DNA from: Ettlia oleoabundans
Lineage: Eukaryota; Chlorophyta; Chlorophyceae; Chlamydomonadales
DNA: 60,564 bases
Reading direction: 5' to 3'
Assembly: GCA_019693395.1 (NCBI GenBank)
Contig: JAAMXP010000947.1
Location: forward strand, 1 to 60,564
In this document: positions 23,413-35,948 of the stretch, in pieces
Layout of the letters: every line of letters begins with the position of its first letter
How positions within the stretch are numbered: the first letter of the stretch is position 1
The notes under the pieces: model-generated
Told to the model about the DNA's origin: nothing
What the model saw: the letters and a program-made list of their open reading frames with translations, nothing else
Databases searched by the model: none
Position numbers and translations under genes: made by a program

Positions 23413-26400
23413 ATGGGCTGTGCGGCCAGCACGACGCGGGCAGGAGGCGGAGAGCTCACCGTGTCGGTGAGCCAGTCACTAATGTCCAATCTGTGACAGC
23501 ATAACCGTTCCGCGGCGCCGCGGGCGCAACGCCGCATTTGCCCCGGACGGCCGCTTTGCAACTGGCCCCTTCGAGCTCCCCCAACAGCCTCCCCTCTCCT
23601 GCAGGCCCGAGTTGCACCTCATTTCGGCCATGGCAAGCCAACCAGCGATAATGGCAGCGACGGCACGTCCCTGAGCACTTCGCTCAGCGCCAAGCCTGAG
23701 TCGTTGCCAAAGACCAGCGGCGGCTTGCCGCCCACCTCAACGCCAGAAGTTGCTGCCCCCGTCATGCTCTACGACACGCGCCAGTTTTCTGTAGAACAGG
23801 ATAGGGAGGCTGCGGTGAAAGCCTTGGAACTGGTGGACACCCCTGTGGATGACCCGCGTTTTAACGTGATCACCAAGTAAGTGCTGCAGCGGGGGCTTAA
23901 TGTGTGTACACCGCTTCTGGGCCCTAAGCGAAAATGGTTGGCAAGTCCCTTCTGCCTATGTACAGACTGTTTTGGCATGTGTCAGTTGGGTTGGCCTTCT
24001 GTTCTCGTGGCGGTGTGTTTCTGCCTTATACTGGCACTTCAACCGGTGTGCGAAGTATTTTGTGATGGCCGCCACTGTGCTGGGCCCTCGGTGCAGGCTG
24101 ATGTCCAGCATCTTTCAGACGCCTGTGGCTCTCATCACTCTTGTCACTGAGGACCGAGTGTGGTTCAAGGCAAGTGCTGCCAACTTGCGGCTGTTCCAGT
24201 TTAGACAAGATGCTGGGTCTTGGCTTCTCGTTATGTGCGCTCGCATGTGGCACGGTTTGGCTTGCAGCCAACGCGCACATCATGCTCAAGCCCTGGCCAG
24301 AACCTCACGTTGGGGCCTCAATTTACGCTCATCTGCCGCACAATACTTCCCTGTAGAGCAAGGTGGGGCCCTTTGGCGCATGCGTGGTGCGCGAGGGCAG
24401 CTGGTGCAATTACATCAGTGTCCCCAACACGCCCGAGGGTACGTAAACCAGCTGTCACGTTAGGCATGCAGGCAGCTTTCTAGCGATTGAACCTCTGGTG
24501 TTACCCCTTGACGTGCATGCAGCAGCAAGCTTACCTGTGGAAGGCTTTCACCTGCCTTCCGTTGCCTCCGCTGTGATGCTGATGCTGAATGCATGGCCTT
24601 ATAGAATTGCAGCTACCACACAGTCGTGCTCCGCCAATCCCTTTACCAGTCTTGCCTGCTGCAGTGCTGATTACGGAGGATGCGTCGGAAGATGCTCGCT
24701 TTGCGGCAAACCCCTATGTGACAGGCGCTCCCTACATCAAATTCTATGCTGGCGCCCCGCTGGTCGGCAAGAGTGAGTGCTGCCTGTGGATGCGGCTCGT
24801 GTTGCGCGCGTGGCTGTTGCGCGCATGGATTGTAAGGACGGATGGGAAGCTGCCTCTCGGGTTCGGTCTGCGCAGTTGGGAAGGCTCAACTGAGTCTGCT
24901 TTCTTCCTGGCTGGTACCCTGGTACATGAAGTCCCGACCCTCTTGCCCTGCAGATGGCATGCGCTATGGCACACTGTGCGTGGTGGATTTGAAGCGCCGC
25001 TCCTTCAGTGCTGAGATGTGTGAGTAACTTGATCGCTGCTGTTTGATGCATCACGGCGTGCGGAATTACACTCGTAATGTGGAGCCAGTTGCATCAGCGA
25101 CTGGGTGCAGTTGCCCCTGCACTTGGATGCCACGCACACTTTTGGTTACCAATTGGATACGTGTTGTTCCCATTTGCAGATGCACTCCTCATCAATTTCG
25201 CCAACTTGGTTGTTCAAGGTGCGACGGCATAAAGGCAACTGCATGCCAGCTAGTCAGCCAGCGAGCCTCGTCGCGTTTGTTTGTGGCCATGCTAGCTTAC
25301 ACAAGTTGACAACATTGTGATGATGTCTTGCTTCCACTGCAGAGCTTGAGCGGGACTCTGCCATGATGCGTGAGGTGCATGATGAGGTGACGGCCACGGC
25401 TGAGGGCCAGGAACGCATTCAAAAGATGCTCAAGACGACAACCAGTAAGCACCCTATGCCAGTTGCAGCTTCTGCCATCTTTTCACTCGCGTGAAGCAGT
25501 GCGTGCCGTAAAATGCCTTCAAGGCACCCTGTCTGCTGGAGGGGCTGTGATTGCTGACTTTTTGAGCTCATGCTGCACTAGTTTACACAACTGTCTCTTA
25601 ACTGAGTGTATGGCCACTACAAGCAGGCAGCGTGGCGCTGGTGGATGTGCGCTCTCGCTCCTGGCCGCTGCTCTACGCTAACGACGCATTTGCTCAAGAT
25701 CAAGGCAGCAACAGCGTGGATGCCTGCACTGCCTCGGGCTTTTGGGACCTGTTTGGGGTGGCACAGGTGGGTGGGGGGGTGGGGGGATCCAGGCAGATGG
25801 ACTGGCTTCAGTGTGCCTGGCTGGGCAGACCTTTAGCAATGCCCAGCTGCAAACAGTGCCCAGGTGCCAGGTGCCAAGCAATTGATAGTGGGTGCTCTAT
25901 CATCTGGCCCTCATCCCCCCACGCTTTCTGCTCAAGCGCTGCGCTTTCCTGCCGCAGGGGGCCGAGATGCACGATTTGATTGAGGCGGTGGCTGCTGGCC
26001 GCGCGACGCGGACGACGGTGTTCAGCCAGCGTACCGGGCAGCGTCTGTCTGTCTTGCTGCGTCCTGCCTCCTCCGACCAGCTCCAGCCCAGCAAGGCCAT
26101 CGGCATCCCGAACTGGGTGCCCAGCGAGAGAGCCACAGATGTGGGATGCCACGCAGGTGCGGGTGCTGGGAAGACATGCTGGTGTTTTCTTGCTGTCCAG
26201 GAGACTGACATTCGGGGCTGTTGTTACAGCAAGGGCCTGCGGCTCAGAACTAAACTGTGGTTGCAGGCGGGCTGGCTGGCTGCAACTTATGCATTATTCT
26301 TGAGTTGTGCAATCTGCCAAGGTTTGCCATCAGCAGTGGAAGGTTCACCTTCTGACCTCACCTGGCATTCTGTTGTGTTCCCTGGCCGAACTGCCTGCAG

Positions 26401-28365
26401 GTGCGCTGCCAGGTGCGCTAAATGCTGGAGGCGACGTTTTCGAGGGCCCTGCCACCACTGTTGACGACGCTCCCACACCCCAGCTGGCCAGCTGTTTCTG
26501 GTTTGTGACTGTGGAGGACCCCTTGGGCCAGGCGGCAGCTATGATGGCAGTCGATGCGCCTTCCCCGGTGGAGGTCCCTTCACCAGTTGACGGTGGCTCC
26601 CCGCCTCCCTCGCCAGCTGGCGCTCCTCGCACCCCAACACCACTGCACCGAGAGACCGTGATGCGCAACGAGAGCCCCAAGTCGGCGGCTCAGCTGCACA
26701 CCTTCTCCTCCAAGCTGATGCCCAGTGTGCTGGAGGGGCTGGAGATGGGGCCCATGGTCGGCTCAGGCTCATTTGGCAGAGGTCCGTCCGCCGCTGCATG
26801 CCTGCCCCCGTACCCCCTCGCATCCCGGTCTTGTTGCCCGGTTGCTTGCTGCTTGCTGCATGCTGCTTCCTGTTGTCGCTTGGCCGGGCAACATGTTGGG
26901 CTGGCACTATCCGGTCGCCAGTGCCCCGTTCCCTGCTCGTTCTCTGCTCTTCCCAATTCTGCTCCTCCCCCACAACTTGCTCATGCAGTGTATCGCGGGC
27001 TTTGGGCGGGACGTGTGGTTGCTGTCAAGCTGATTGATTGCATAGCTGAGGCCAAAAACGGGATGCCCAGCGAGGCCGAAGTGGTGTTGCATGAGGCGGA
27101 GCTCTCCAAAGGCCTGGACCACCCCTTCATCGTCAAGGTGAGGCGCAAAGTGCAGTGCTGATGAGCAAAGCGGGCGTCAAGATACAGACTTCTATGTTAG
27201 ATGACAATTTTGGATGAAAATGACAAAAAACATCAACTGACCAGTGAAAACTTTGAAGGGATAGGCCTGGTTGTTAGGCATTCGGGCGCATGCATCTTGG
27301 TGGCTGCCTGGCAAATGCGGTTGGCCTTGGCCTTTCTGTGTGCAGCGACACATCTGCTGGCACCAAGCCTCTCCTTGCTGGCTCACCTGCATTGCACCTA
27401 CCTGCCCGATTTTGCCCTGTCTTGCAGACACTTGAGTATGCCTTGGTAACCGGTGAGGGCGGCTCTGCCACCGCCACCCTGTGGATCGTGCAGCAGATGT
27501 GCAATCATGGCACGCTGATTGAGGCAGGCGAGTGGCTTGTGGGGTTGGCAGTGTATCGGTGCTTCAATGCACATGCTGCTGCCGCAGCACCTTGCCTGGT
27601 TTCCCTTCCCTGGCAGGCGCAAGTTGTCGAGGTGACGGAGCTGCTTGGCCAACCCATAAACGGTTAAAGCCTCCCATGCCACGCTGGTGCTGAGGTCCTG
27701 TCCTGTCTGCTGCCTCCCAAAGTGCAGTTGACCGCGGGTGGATGCGCAACAGGCGCAGTTTGTTGGCGCCGCCCTGCATGCGCTCTGTGCTGCTCACGCT
27801 GCGCGAGGTGGCATCGGCCATGGCCTTCCTTCATGCCAACGACATCCTGCACTGCGACCTTACTGGTGAGATATTTGTAGGAGGAGTGGTCTGGGGGAGT
27901 AGTTTTGCTGTGCAGACTTTGTATCTGCTGGTGAGGCTGAAGGGTGAGTGTGCGACTGGGTCTGATATGTTGCTGGGGTAGACATTTGTGTGAAGGCAGA
28001 CGGGACCACGGTACAAGAGGATGGTTGATCGCCATGGTCCTTGTTGCCACACATGCTCCCAGTTTTTACCGTGTCTCATTGTGCATGGTGTCTTCTTGCC
28101 CTCATGCTCAACCTCTTCTGACTGTGCTTCATCCCTGCACCCGCCAACAGGCAACAATGTGCTGCTCGATGCCACTGAGCGAAGTGAGGGGGATGAGCGT
28201 GGGTTCACGGCTCGAGTGGGTGACTTTGGGCTGGCCCGCAAGGCGGTCAATCAGGTCATCACCGCAACTTTCGGAACGTGCAGTCATATGGCACCAGGTA
28301 CGTGTGCTAGTGCTCGTGTGCACACTCCTGTGTGTGTGTGTGTGTGTGCGCGTGTGCGCGTGCGC

Positions 28366-28413
<48 letters not shown>

Positions 28414-29850
28414 GTGCGCGTGCGTGCGTGTGCGTGCGTGTGCGTGCGTGTGTGTGCGTGCGCGTGCGTGCGCGAGTGCGCGTGCGTGCGTGCGTGCTTA
28501 GGGCTTTGCTGCCATGTTCCAGTTACAACCTGCTTCAGAGCTGCATGCAATGGGTGCTGTGCTACTACTGCCCTATGCAACCGATGCTGCTGCCTTGACT
28601 TCCTCGCACAATGCGCTGAGTTGGCGTGGTGGTTACTGCAGAGCTGATGACAGACGGAGTGCTGACCAAATCCGCGGATGTGTGGTCCTTTGGCGTCATC
28701 TGCTGGGAGATGTACAAGTGAGCAGCTTCGTGCTGGGCATGCTGGCACCCTTACCTTGGGCGGGACAGCAAGGCCTGTTTGCTTGCATGCCCGGCTGTGG
28801 CACCCGCCACGTGTCTCAGAGTTGTGTGGCATCTATGGACTGCGACCTCGTGAATTTATAGGGTTGCCTGTAGGGCAAGATTGAACCTATTGCCCATGCC
28901 TCCATTTACAATGCTCCACTGCGCAACTTTTCTGCAGCGGCATGCGTGCGTATATGGGCCTGCGCATGCCACACATTGTCTTCCTGGTCACCAGCGGCAG
29001 GGCCACCCTCACCCTCCCGGACAGCGCGCCGCAGGGTTTCAAAGTGGGAGCTGCTGCTGCTGCAGCTGCTTTTGCCTAACACAAAACAATTGCGTGTGCT
29101 GCAGCGTTTATTTGAAGCGCAGCGGACCTGACTGGTTGCTTGCAGCAAAGCCCTTCAAAGCTGCTTGGTCGGCTTTCTGGGTGGTTAGTCCAGTGCACAG
29201 CCTTGCTTATGCTCACCTGAGTGCTCTGTGCTCCTCCTTCTCGCAGGCATTGATGGACTCCTGCCTGCAGCGCGACCACGAGAAGCGCCCCAGGTGGGTT
29301 GCCGGGCCCTGGCATCCCAGCAGCTGTGCGCAGGCACCTTGCATCTGTGTGCCTTGAATACGTCTGTGATGTCACAGGCCTTCCGTTGGCATGTGCATGC
29401 AGGCATGCACGCACCAGCGCTCGCATGCATATGGATGCTGACCTGTTTGAGCGCTCTTGCCCCGGCTCCTTTCCCCTGCAGCTTTGAGCAGCTGGTGTCC
29501 CGCATTGATGAGATCATGGCAGCTGGGGAGGAGGCAACAGTGGCCCCGGCACCTCCCCCCATGCACACGGTGCGCACTGCGGCAGCAGCAGGCAGCGGGC
29601 TGGACGTGTGTTTAAACCACCAGTGTCCTGTTCCCTGCTTGTTGAAAACCCTAGAGCTGGACAACGCAGTGACTTCCCGTCCCTTGCTGTCTTGTATGGG
29701 CCTGCACTGGCAACCTGCCACTCAACTTCACTGTACTTGTCTCACCCTCGTCACGCCTACTCTGCTACCCACAACCCTTGTTTGCAGGGTCCATGCAAGG
29801 CATCTGCTGAAATGGCGGCTGCTGCTGTGGGACTGGTGGTAGCGGCATAG
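23413..29850 (+). CDS. GAF-PAS-protein kinase, N-myristoylation motif
   Basis: Twenty exons join without a phase error to 809 aa: 23413-23466, 23605-23876, 24097-24169, 24357-24438, 24665-24772, 24954-25019, 25180-25218, 25343-25444, 25627-25766, 25958-26156, 26401-26781, 26989-27137, 27428-27527, 27728-27865, 28151-28297, 28642-28717, 28938-29043, 29247-29293, 29482-29569, 29788-29850. It starts MGCAAST, a myristoylation/palmitoylation signature. A GAF domain covers about 73-235 ([49 protein letters not shown]). A PAS-like segment follows ([20 protein letters not shown]). The kinase domain covers about 495-775: [57 protein letters not shown]. In the catalytic loop HRD is HCD and the usual Lys is Thr. 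Introns after 24169 and 27527 have GC donors. It is probably a membrane-anchored sensor kinase of TKL type; the signal is unknown. Confidence 0.92.
28329..28497 (+). repeat. (TG/CG)n alternating purine-pyrimidine tract
   Basis: About 169 bp of TG, CG and GCGT units. Alternation of pyrimidine and purine is unbroken for roughly 146 bp (28329-28474). It lies in the intron after exon 15 of the kinase gene. Confidence 0.95.
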
Positions 29851-30943
29851 GTTGGACGCAAATTAGCCGACGAAGACTGCCTGCATTGTCGGCAGATGAT
29901 GCGACGACCCGTCAGCAGTCGGGAGGGTGTGCTGTGATGGGTGTTGGCGTATGCGTGCCCAGCCACGCAGGCACTGAGCCCCCACCCCTACCCAGCACAC
30001 ACAACACCCCCGCACCCAACAAGAATGCAACGCTGCACGAAAAGACCAGCGCCACCTGTTTCCATAGCATGGCAATGCTACGCCACGCAAATATACATGC
30101 CCATATGCATGCAGCCATTTCCTGCCCTTGTAGCTGTCGTATAGCTGTGCTGTTGCCTTCTTCTATTTGCCATGGCAGTTTTTTTTAGCCGTCGTCTCAC
30201 GCCAGGGCATTCATGTCTTACTTTTTCTATGTTGCAGCTGCCTCAAAAGATGAAACCGCCACGTATGCCTCATGCTTTCATGGTCACCTGTCCCTCACGC
30301 TGTTCTCTGTGCTTTTTCATTCGTCACCTGTGCTCCTTGGGTGCGGCTTCCATACAAGAAAGCTCCATTGTTGGTGGAGTGCAGCCAGGCTGTGCCACCT
30401 CGTCGGGAGNNNNNNNNNNNNNNNNNCCCCCGCGCCCCGCCAACACGCTGCGCCGCTCGTCGGTTGCATCATTTAGTGTTGTTAAAGAGAGAAAACTACA
30501 GCCTACTGTGAAGTCTCCTTTGATACATCACTACTGTCAATATTACTGTAATACGACCTACCCAACCCACCCATCAACCCCAGCACGCTGCCCTCAAAAA
30601 TAGTGTGGGAGACGCACGTGCACACTACTACCGCTGACGTGTCTGCTATGCTGTGGATTTCCAGCACGCTCGCAAGGATGCATCACCATTTGCACTCCAA
30701 CGCCTTAGGTTTCTGAAATCCATTTTTTGCACCCGAGACGTTCGCACTTGGCTCTTTGCAGAGGCAAATCACCCGCTTGCTCCACCGCTCTACTCCTGCG
30801 ATTATTAAACGACCGTACACCAGTTATCTGAGCGCGCGAATCAGCGGGTGGCGCAGTGTGAGGACGCAGCGGTGGTGGACGACGCAGGCGGTGGGCAGCA
30901 GGCGGTGTGCCTGCTCAGGTCTGCTTGCATCCAGCGGCCCTGA
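29851..30943. other. Intergenic region with assembly gap
   Basis: Between two + strand genes. Contains 17 N at 30410-30426 and a C-rich patch after it. TGTAA occurs at about 30545-30549, far from the kinase stop. No gene identified. Confidence 0.5.
30410..30426. other. Run of N (assembly gap)
   Basis: Seventeen unknown bases; the true length is not known. Confidence 1.
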
Positions 30944-33514
30944 ATGAATCCACCAGAAGATCTGGAATTTGAGGTCCAGGCGCTGCAGGCCACGTACGGG
31001 GAGGAGGAGGTGCAGGTAAACTGCGTAGATGGCGGCACCGCTGTTGTGGCAATCGCTGTTGCGCCACGCACCGACACCCGTGCCGAGCACGAGCGATTTG
31101 TAGCGGCAAGGCTGGTGATGACAGCGGGCCCAGGCTACCCAGCTGAGATGCCAGAAGTGAAGCTGTCAGATGCAAGAGGTGATCAGACGGCTGTGCGCTG
31201 GCAGCTGTTGCCTGTGCACCGCTCGCACCGCCACCTCTGCACTTGCTGTCTTTTGAATTCCGTCGCAGTACCGGTTGCCACCCAGCAACAGTCTTAACAT
31301 TTTCAACGGCCCAGGGCAGTTGACCATCTGATCCCACTGGTCCCCTTGCGTGTTGACGCAGACCCAATCAACCACATGCGCTTCCTGCACCCCCCTGCCT
31401 TGCTGCCCTTCTCCACAGGCCTGCCTGATGCGCGGCTGGCTCAACTCCAGGCGGCTCTGGCTGCTGAAGCAGCTTCACTAGCGGGAGAGCTCCAGCTGGG
31501 CCACCTGTGTGAGACGGCCGCAGACCTGCTCACTGCCGCCAACCAGCCGGAGGGCGACTGCGCCTTCTGCCTGCAACCGTTGCTGCCACAAGCAGCGGCA
31601 GAACCAGGCAGCGGCAGCAATGATAACATCTACACTTGTGGCCCTCCAAGTGGCGGTGGTACCGGCTGCAACAGCGCAGGCGACGGAGTATGGCCAGCTG
31701 TGGTGCGCCTGGGCTGCTACCACTGCTACCACCTGTGAGTTCCTGGGTGATGGTGGTGGTGGTGTGTGTGTGTGTGTGTGTTGGGGGGCGGGGGCGGGTA
31801 GTTCATAGCCGGCTGATGTGCGGGAGCTATGTAGAGCACCAACCGGCCTGTTGCCTGTGGAATGCCTGGATGCTATTGGTGCTTCCACTTTGTAGTAATG
31901 CCATCATGCGGTGCGTTGTCCTGCTGCTCCTTGGAGGTGGTGCAGGTTTACCCCAGTACCCCCCCACCCTCCACCACTGACACGCACATGCACATACACA
32001 CCCACTCGCACATGCACCACCCATCCACCCCCCACCATCACGCCTTCCAATGAATGTGCAGCACCTGCTTTGCTGCTTGGTGGCAGTGGCAGCAGAAGAA
32101 ATTGGAGGAGCGGGAGCGGCAGCTGTGGGCGGAGTACAAGTCAATGGCGCCGCTGCGGCTGCTGGAAGAAAGCATCCGCCGTGAAACATTGAGCGGCAGC
32201 CCCGTCAGCAGCGGTGGCGGCAACAGCATGGGGGGCGGCAAAGAGGGACGCGGTGGGCGTGGCAGGCAACGGGATGCGGGACGCAGTGGCAGGGACGCCA
32301 GTGAGGGGGAAGAGGAAGGGGAAGAGGGGGAGGGGGAGGAGGAGGAGGAGTCGGCCTATGTGCTGTCCTGCCCCGCCTGTCGTGCTGACGTGGCACCTGC
32401 CAGCCTGGCGCACGCCTGGCAGCATCTCCAGGTGGGTGGATGCATTGCACCATTCCAGGAGTGGATGGCTGGGTGGATGGGTTGATGGCCGGGGGCCATG
32501 AGCTGGTTGCTGTACGCCGTAGCTGGAGGCTCCCAAAGGCGGTCAATTTCTGTCGCCAAACATTTGGCTGCTGTCAGCTGCCTGCTGTGGCAAAGATGCC
32601 CTCCTGTGCCTGTTGGCTGCTCTGTGTCCCTGTCCACTGTGCCCCCCGCATGCCTCCCCCTGCAGCAAGCCTCACCAGAGTCATGGAGAGGCGGGGGGGG
32701 CGGCGGCACTTCGGGGCGGGCGGCGCTGCAGCAGCTGCCGGAGACGCAGCGGCAGCAGCTGCAGGCAATGCAGCGGCGGCATGCGGCTGTGATGCAGCGG
32801 CAGGAGGCGTGTGGGGGCCTGGTAGAAGCCACGCACTCTGTCACACTTGCTGAGCTACAGCAGGCGGCGGCCGTGGCGGCGGAGCGTGAGGCTGCAGCTG
32901 TCGCTGGCAAAGCAGCTAAAGCAGCAGCAGCAGCGGCAGCAGGAGCAGCAGGAGCAAAATCTCAACAAGCTGCGGGTGATGGCCCAGGAGTGCCAACCAA
33001 TCCCAGCCATGCCGATGGGAGGGGCAGGGGCCGAGGCAGGGGCACGCAACAGCGCAGCGGGCGTGGCTCAGGGGGCAGGCAGCACCAGCAGGGTGGTCGT
33101 GGCTCAGGGGGCAGGCAGCACCAGCAGGGTGGTCGTGGTAGGACGCAAAATGACAGGGAGGGAGGCAACGGCGGGGGCAGCGGCAGGGGCGCAGGCGGCA
33201 GAGACAGTGGGAAGGTTGCTGCTACTGCGACTAACACCCCACCACTTCGCCACCCCCACCACAACCCAACGGATGCAGCACCAGCAGCAGCACGAGCGGC
33301 AGGTGCAGCACGGCAAGGCACACAAACAGCAGCAGGAGCCGCATCACAGGCATTAAACAGGTTGCACTTAGGCGGGCAGAAGCAGCAGCGGCACTGGGCG
33401 CCCCGTAGAGGCGGCGGGCGTGGCAGGGCCCCTGCTGCAGCACCAGGAGCTTCCGGTGCCCCACTTAGCAGCAAAGCAGCTGACAGCGGCCACCCCCCCC
33501 ATCCCTTCAGCTGA
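30944..33514 (+). CDS. RWD-RING E3 ubiquitin ligase (RNF25-like)
   Basis: Four exons (30944-31178, 31419-31734, 32062-32431, 32666-33514) give 589 aa. Residues about 5-110 are an RWD domain: EDLEFEVQALQATYGEEEVQ, then GPGYPAEMPEVKLSDARGLP. A C3H2C3 RING follows: DCAFC supplies C1-C2, CYHCYHLTC supplies C3, H4, H5 and C6 across an intron, and SCPAC supplies C7-C8. About 100 residues lie between C6 and C7, including a Gly/Arg-rich part and an acidic EEEGEEGEGEEEEE run. The RWD-RING order is that of RNF25/AO7, an E3 ligase linked in animals to UBE2D enzymes and ribosome quality control; that role is inferred here. The C-terminal 280 residues are Gln/Ala-rich, then RG-rich with GRGSGGRQHQQGG repeated twice. 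Confidence 0.88.
31760..31781 (+). repeat. (GT)n microsatellite
   Basis: Short GT run in the second intron of the RING gene. Confidence 0.9.
33062..33140 (+). repeat. 39-bp in-frame tandem duplication
   Basis: Two nearly adjacent copies of a 39-bp unit in the last exon of the RING gene encode GRGSGGRQHQQGG twice. The copies appear identical, so the duplication looks recent. Confidence 0.9.
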
Positions 33515-34297
33515 TGGCTGGCAACCTCTGTCAATTACATCAGTCTGCACTGACACATCTAATTTCACTGCCGTTTGTTTCACGCTTACAGCCCAGCAAT
33601 GTAATCCCAAGCAATTCCAATTCGGGGCGCTGGGTGTGTGACTGCGTGCCATCGGCAACAGCACGGTTCATGCCAACGGCGTGTTGTGCAGGCTTTTGAG
33701 GGATGTGAAAAAGGGGAGCAGGGGCGGTGGTGGTTCAAAGAGAAAGAAAGCGAGTAAGGTAGAAACAGCGGTACACAGCAAAGGTTACACAGATGGGAGG
33801 GTGCGGCGGCACGGCTTGTTAGAGGTCGTGTGGGCTGCATGGGGGTGTGCGCTTCTACAGTGGTGCACCGATGCAGAGGCGGGTGGCGGGAGACATGGGG
33901 GGCAAAGGACACCTGAAGCATCCCTCAAAACCTGTGCGCAGAAAAATGTTGCAAGCTGGCAATGTGTTCGTGACGACCTAAAAGTGGGTTGGCACAGTTG
34001 GCGGTGCCGTGGGTGTCCAGGGCGGGCATGGCTGGGGCAAGCCGGCAGCAAACTCCCCCTACACCACCATAAACAGCTGCCAGCTGATGTGGCATGGGGC
34101 CAAGCCAGCAGTGTGGCTGTGCCTGCCGGGCTTCCAAGCAGGCCGGCAAGCCTGCTAACTGCGCCTGGTGATTCTTGCAGGCTGCAAGCGCTGAAAGCGG
34201 GACCCGTTTGCCTGCCGCTGCTGCCCATCCGGTCAGCCGGTTCATCTGCCAGCCGGGCGTGCAGCCGGCCAACCACACCGCGGAGCAGGCGCGGGGT
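33515..34297. other. Convergent intergenic region
   Basis: Holds the 3' UTRs of the RING gene and ASF1. A TGTAA 86 nt past the RING stop (33600-33604) is a good poly(A) candidate. A 206-codon + frame at 33681-34301 lacks features and overlaps the ASF1 end. Confidence 0.5.
33600..33604 (+). promoter_or_regulatory. Putative TGTAA poly(A) signal of the RING gene
   Basis: Pentamer 86 nt past the stop codon. Confidence 0.5.
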
Positions 34298-35948
34298 CTA
34301 GCTGTCCACCTCCATTCCTGACTGCAGCCCGCTTGCCTCCCGCGCGCTGTCCCAGTCAATGTTGAACTTGGTGACGCGAGGCTTGTCCGCCAGTATGTTG
34401 CGGTGAAGCCTGCAGAGTGTTGGCAGTAAACAAGAGGGAAGGGGTGAAGAGCACTATGTGTGAGGGCGTTGATTTGGCACATATGTTGTGATGGAGCCTC
34501 CAGGGGAGAGGGACCAGGGCAAGGATACGTGAGGATGTGCAAGTTGGCATGCGAAAGTCGAGAGTTGCGATGGCGCGGGAGAAAGATATGGCACGCATGC
34601 AGTATTGTGGTGTATCCGTGCCTGACTTTGGCTTTCGTCCAGGGTAAGGGCGAGAACACCACAACACCACAGTGCAGGGAATGTCCAGCGCGTTAACGCA
34701 AAATCAACCTTCTTGTGCAAGCACACACACAGCACCTAATCAACCGGCCAGCCACCACCCGCCCGGTCAACATGCTACCCACACCCAGTTCATGATGTGC
34801 TCCCACCCGCACCCACTTGTCTATGAGCGGCATGTCGGGCGGGTTGTCCCGCAGTTCGTCCTCCAGGTACTCGTTGTTCACGTAGTAGCCCACTCGCAGA
34901 AACTCCTGCATGTGGTGGTGATAGGAAGAAAATTGTTCAAGTAGCAACCCACATGAGGAAACCTTCAACACTGTTGTGGTAAATTGGCGGGGTTGCAGGC
35001 AGACGTGGGAGGTACCAGGGGCAGGAACAGCAATGGGGCATACAGAGCAGGCGCTTTAAAACTTGCATGTTGCATCACATACACTGCCAGCTTGATGTAC
35101 CAGCGGTGTACCGTCTGACCTGGTTCTTGTACGAGCATGTGAGCAGTATGACGGTGACGCCCACAATGTCATCTGGCGGGATGCGCGAGAAGTCCGGGGG
35201 GTCGGCCTGCAGGCAAGCGGGGGGACACTGGGGGGTTCACCCGCCTGTTCTTGCATGTGTTTCAATCAAGGCTGCAAAGGCATGGCAGGGCCAGCTGTGT
35301 AGCAGAGAGTGTAGCTGGCTCTAGCCGTACTATGCGTGCCCAGCAAGCATGTGCGGCAGCTGTCACCTTCACCAGGTGTGCTTTTGAACTGCCCCCAGAA
35401 GGGCTGCGAAGACCCACCATCAACTCATTCCCACCCCTGGCCCTGCCCTCTCACCTGGAACACAAATCTATACTGGCCGGGTGCCACTGGGCCCACAAAC
35501 ACCGTGTCCAGCACTTGGTCGTATTTTTCCGACTCTGCGGAACCCACATAGGTCAGCTTCCACTCCAGGTCTGCGGGGAAACACAGGGGGGCGGTAGGCA
35601 GGCTTGCTGGGTGGTTTGCCAGGCAACAAGGTTGTGTGGCCCAAGGAAATGAAACACCAAGATGGCATCTTAGGACAATGGCAATGGTATGCCGATAGAG
35701 TCAGAGAATTAAACGGAACCAGCCAAAGTCACGCCGTAGCTGTTGGGCCGCCTGGTGGCAGTTGGAAGGGCTGCCCCAGCAACGCAACAACGGGTATGCC
35801 ACGATTCTTGCGGCGCTCCTACACCCTGTTCCGACGCACCGTCTGCAAGGTCGAACATGCACTCATACTGGATCTCAAACTGCAGCGGGTTGGTAACTTT
35901 CGAGGGGTTGTCCAGCACGTTAACGCTGGTGACCGAGATGGCCGTCAT
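34298..35948 (-). CDS. ASF1: Histone H3-H4 chaperone ASF1
   Basis: Five exons (35948-35840, 35570-35455, 35206-35120, 34905-34817, 34409-34298) join to 170 aa. The protein starts [20 protein letters not shown] and shows the ASF1 core nearly throughout: [95 protein letters not shown] and [21 protein letters not shown]1 carries H3-H4 dimers to CAF-1 and HIRA during nucleosome assembly. The conserved core of about 155 residues is complete. The variable, usually acidic tail is very short here (about 15 residues, ending GMEVDS), unlike the longer tails of plant and yeast proteins. Confidence 0.97.

Noticed and set aside
28284..28832. His/Thr/Arg repeat frame on minus over the TG/CG tract
   Set aside because: Translation of the microsatellite; not a gene.
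33681..34301. 206-codon + strand frame
   Set aside because: No start context or domains; it overlaps the ASF1 last exon and 3' UTRs.
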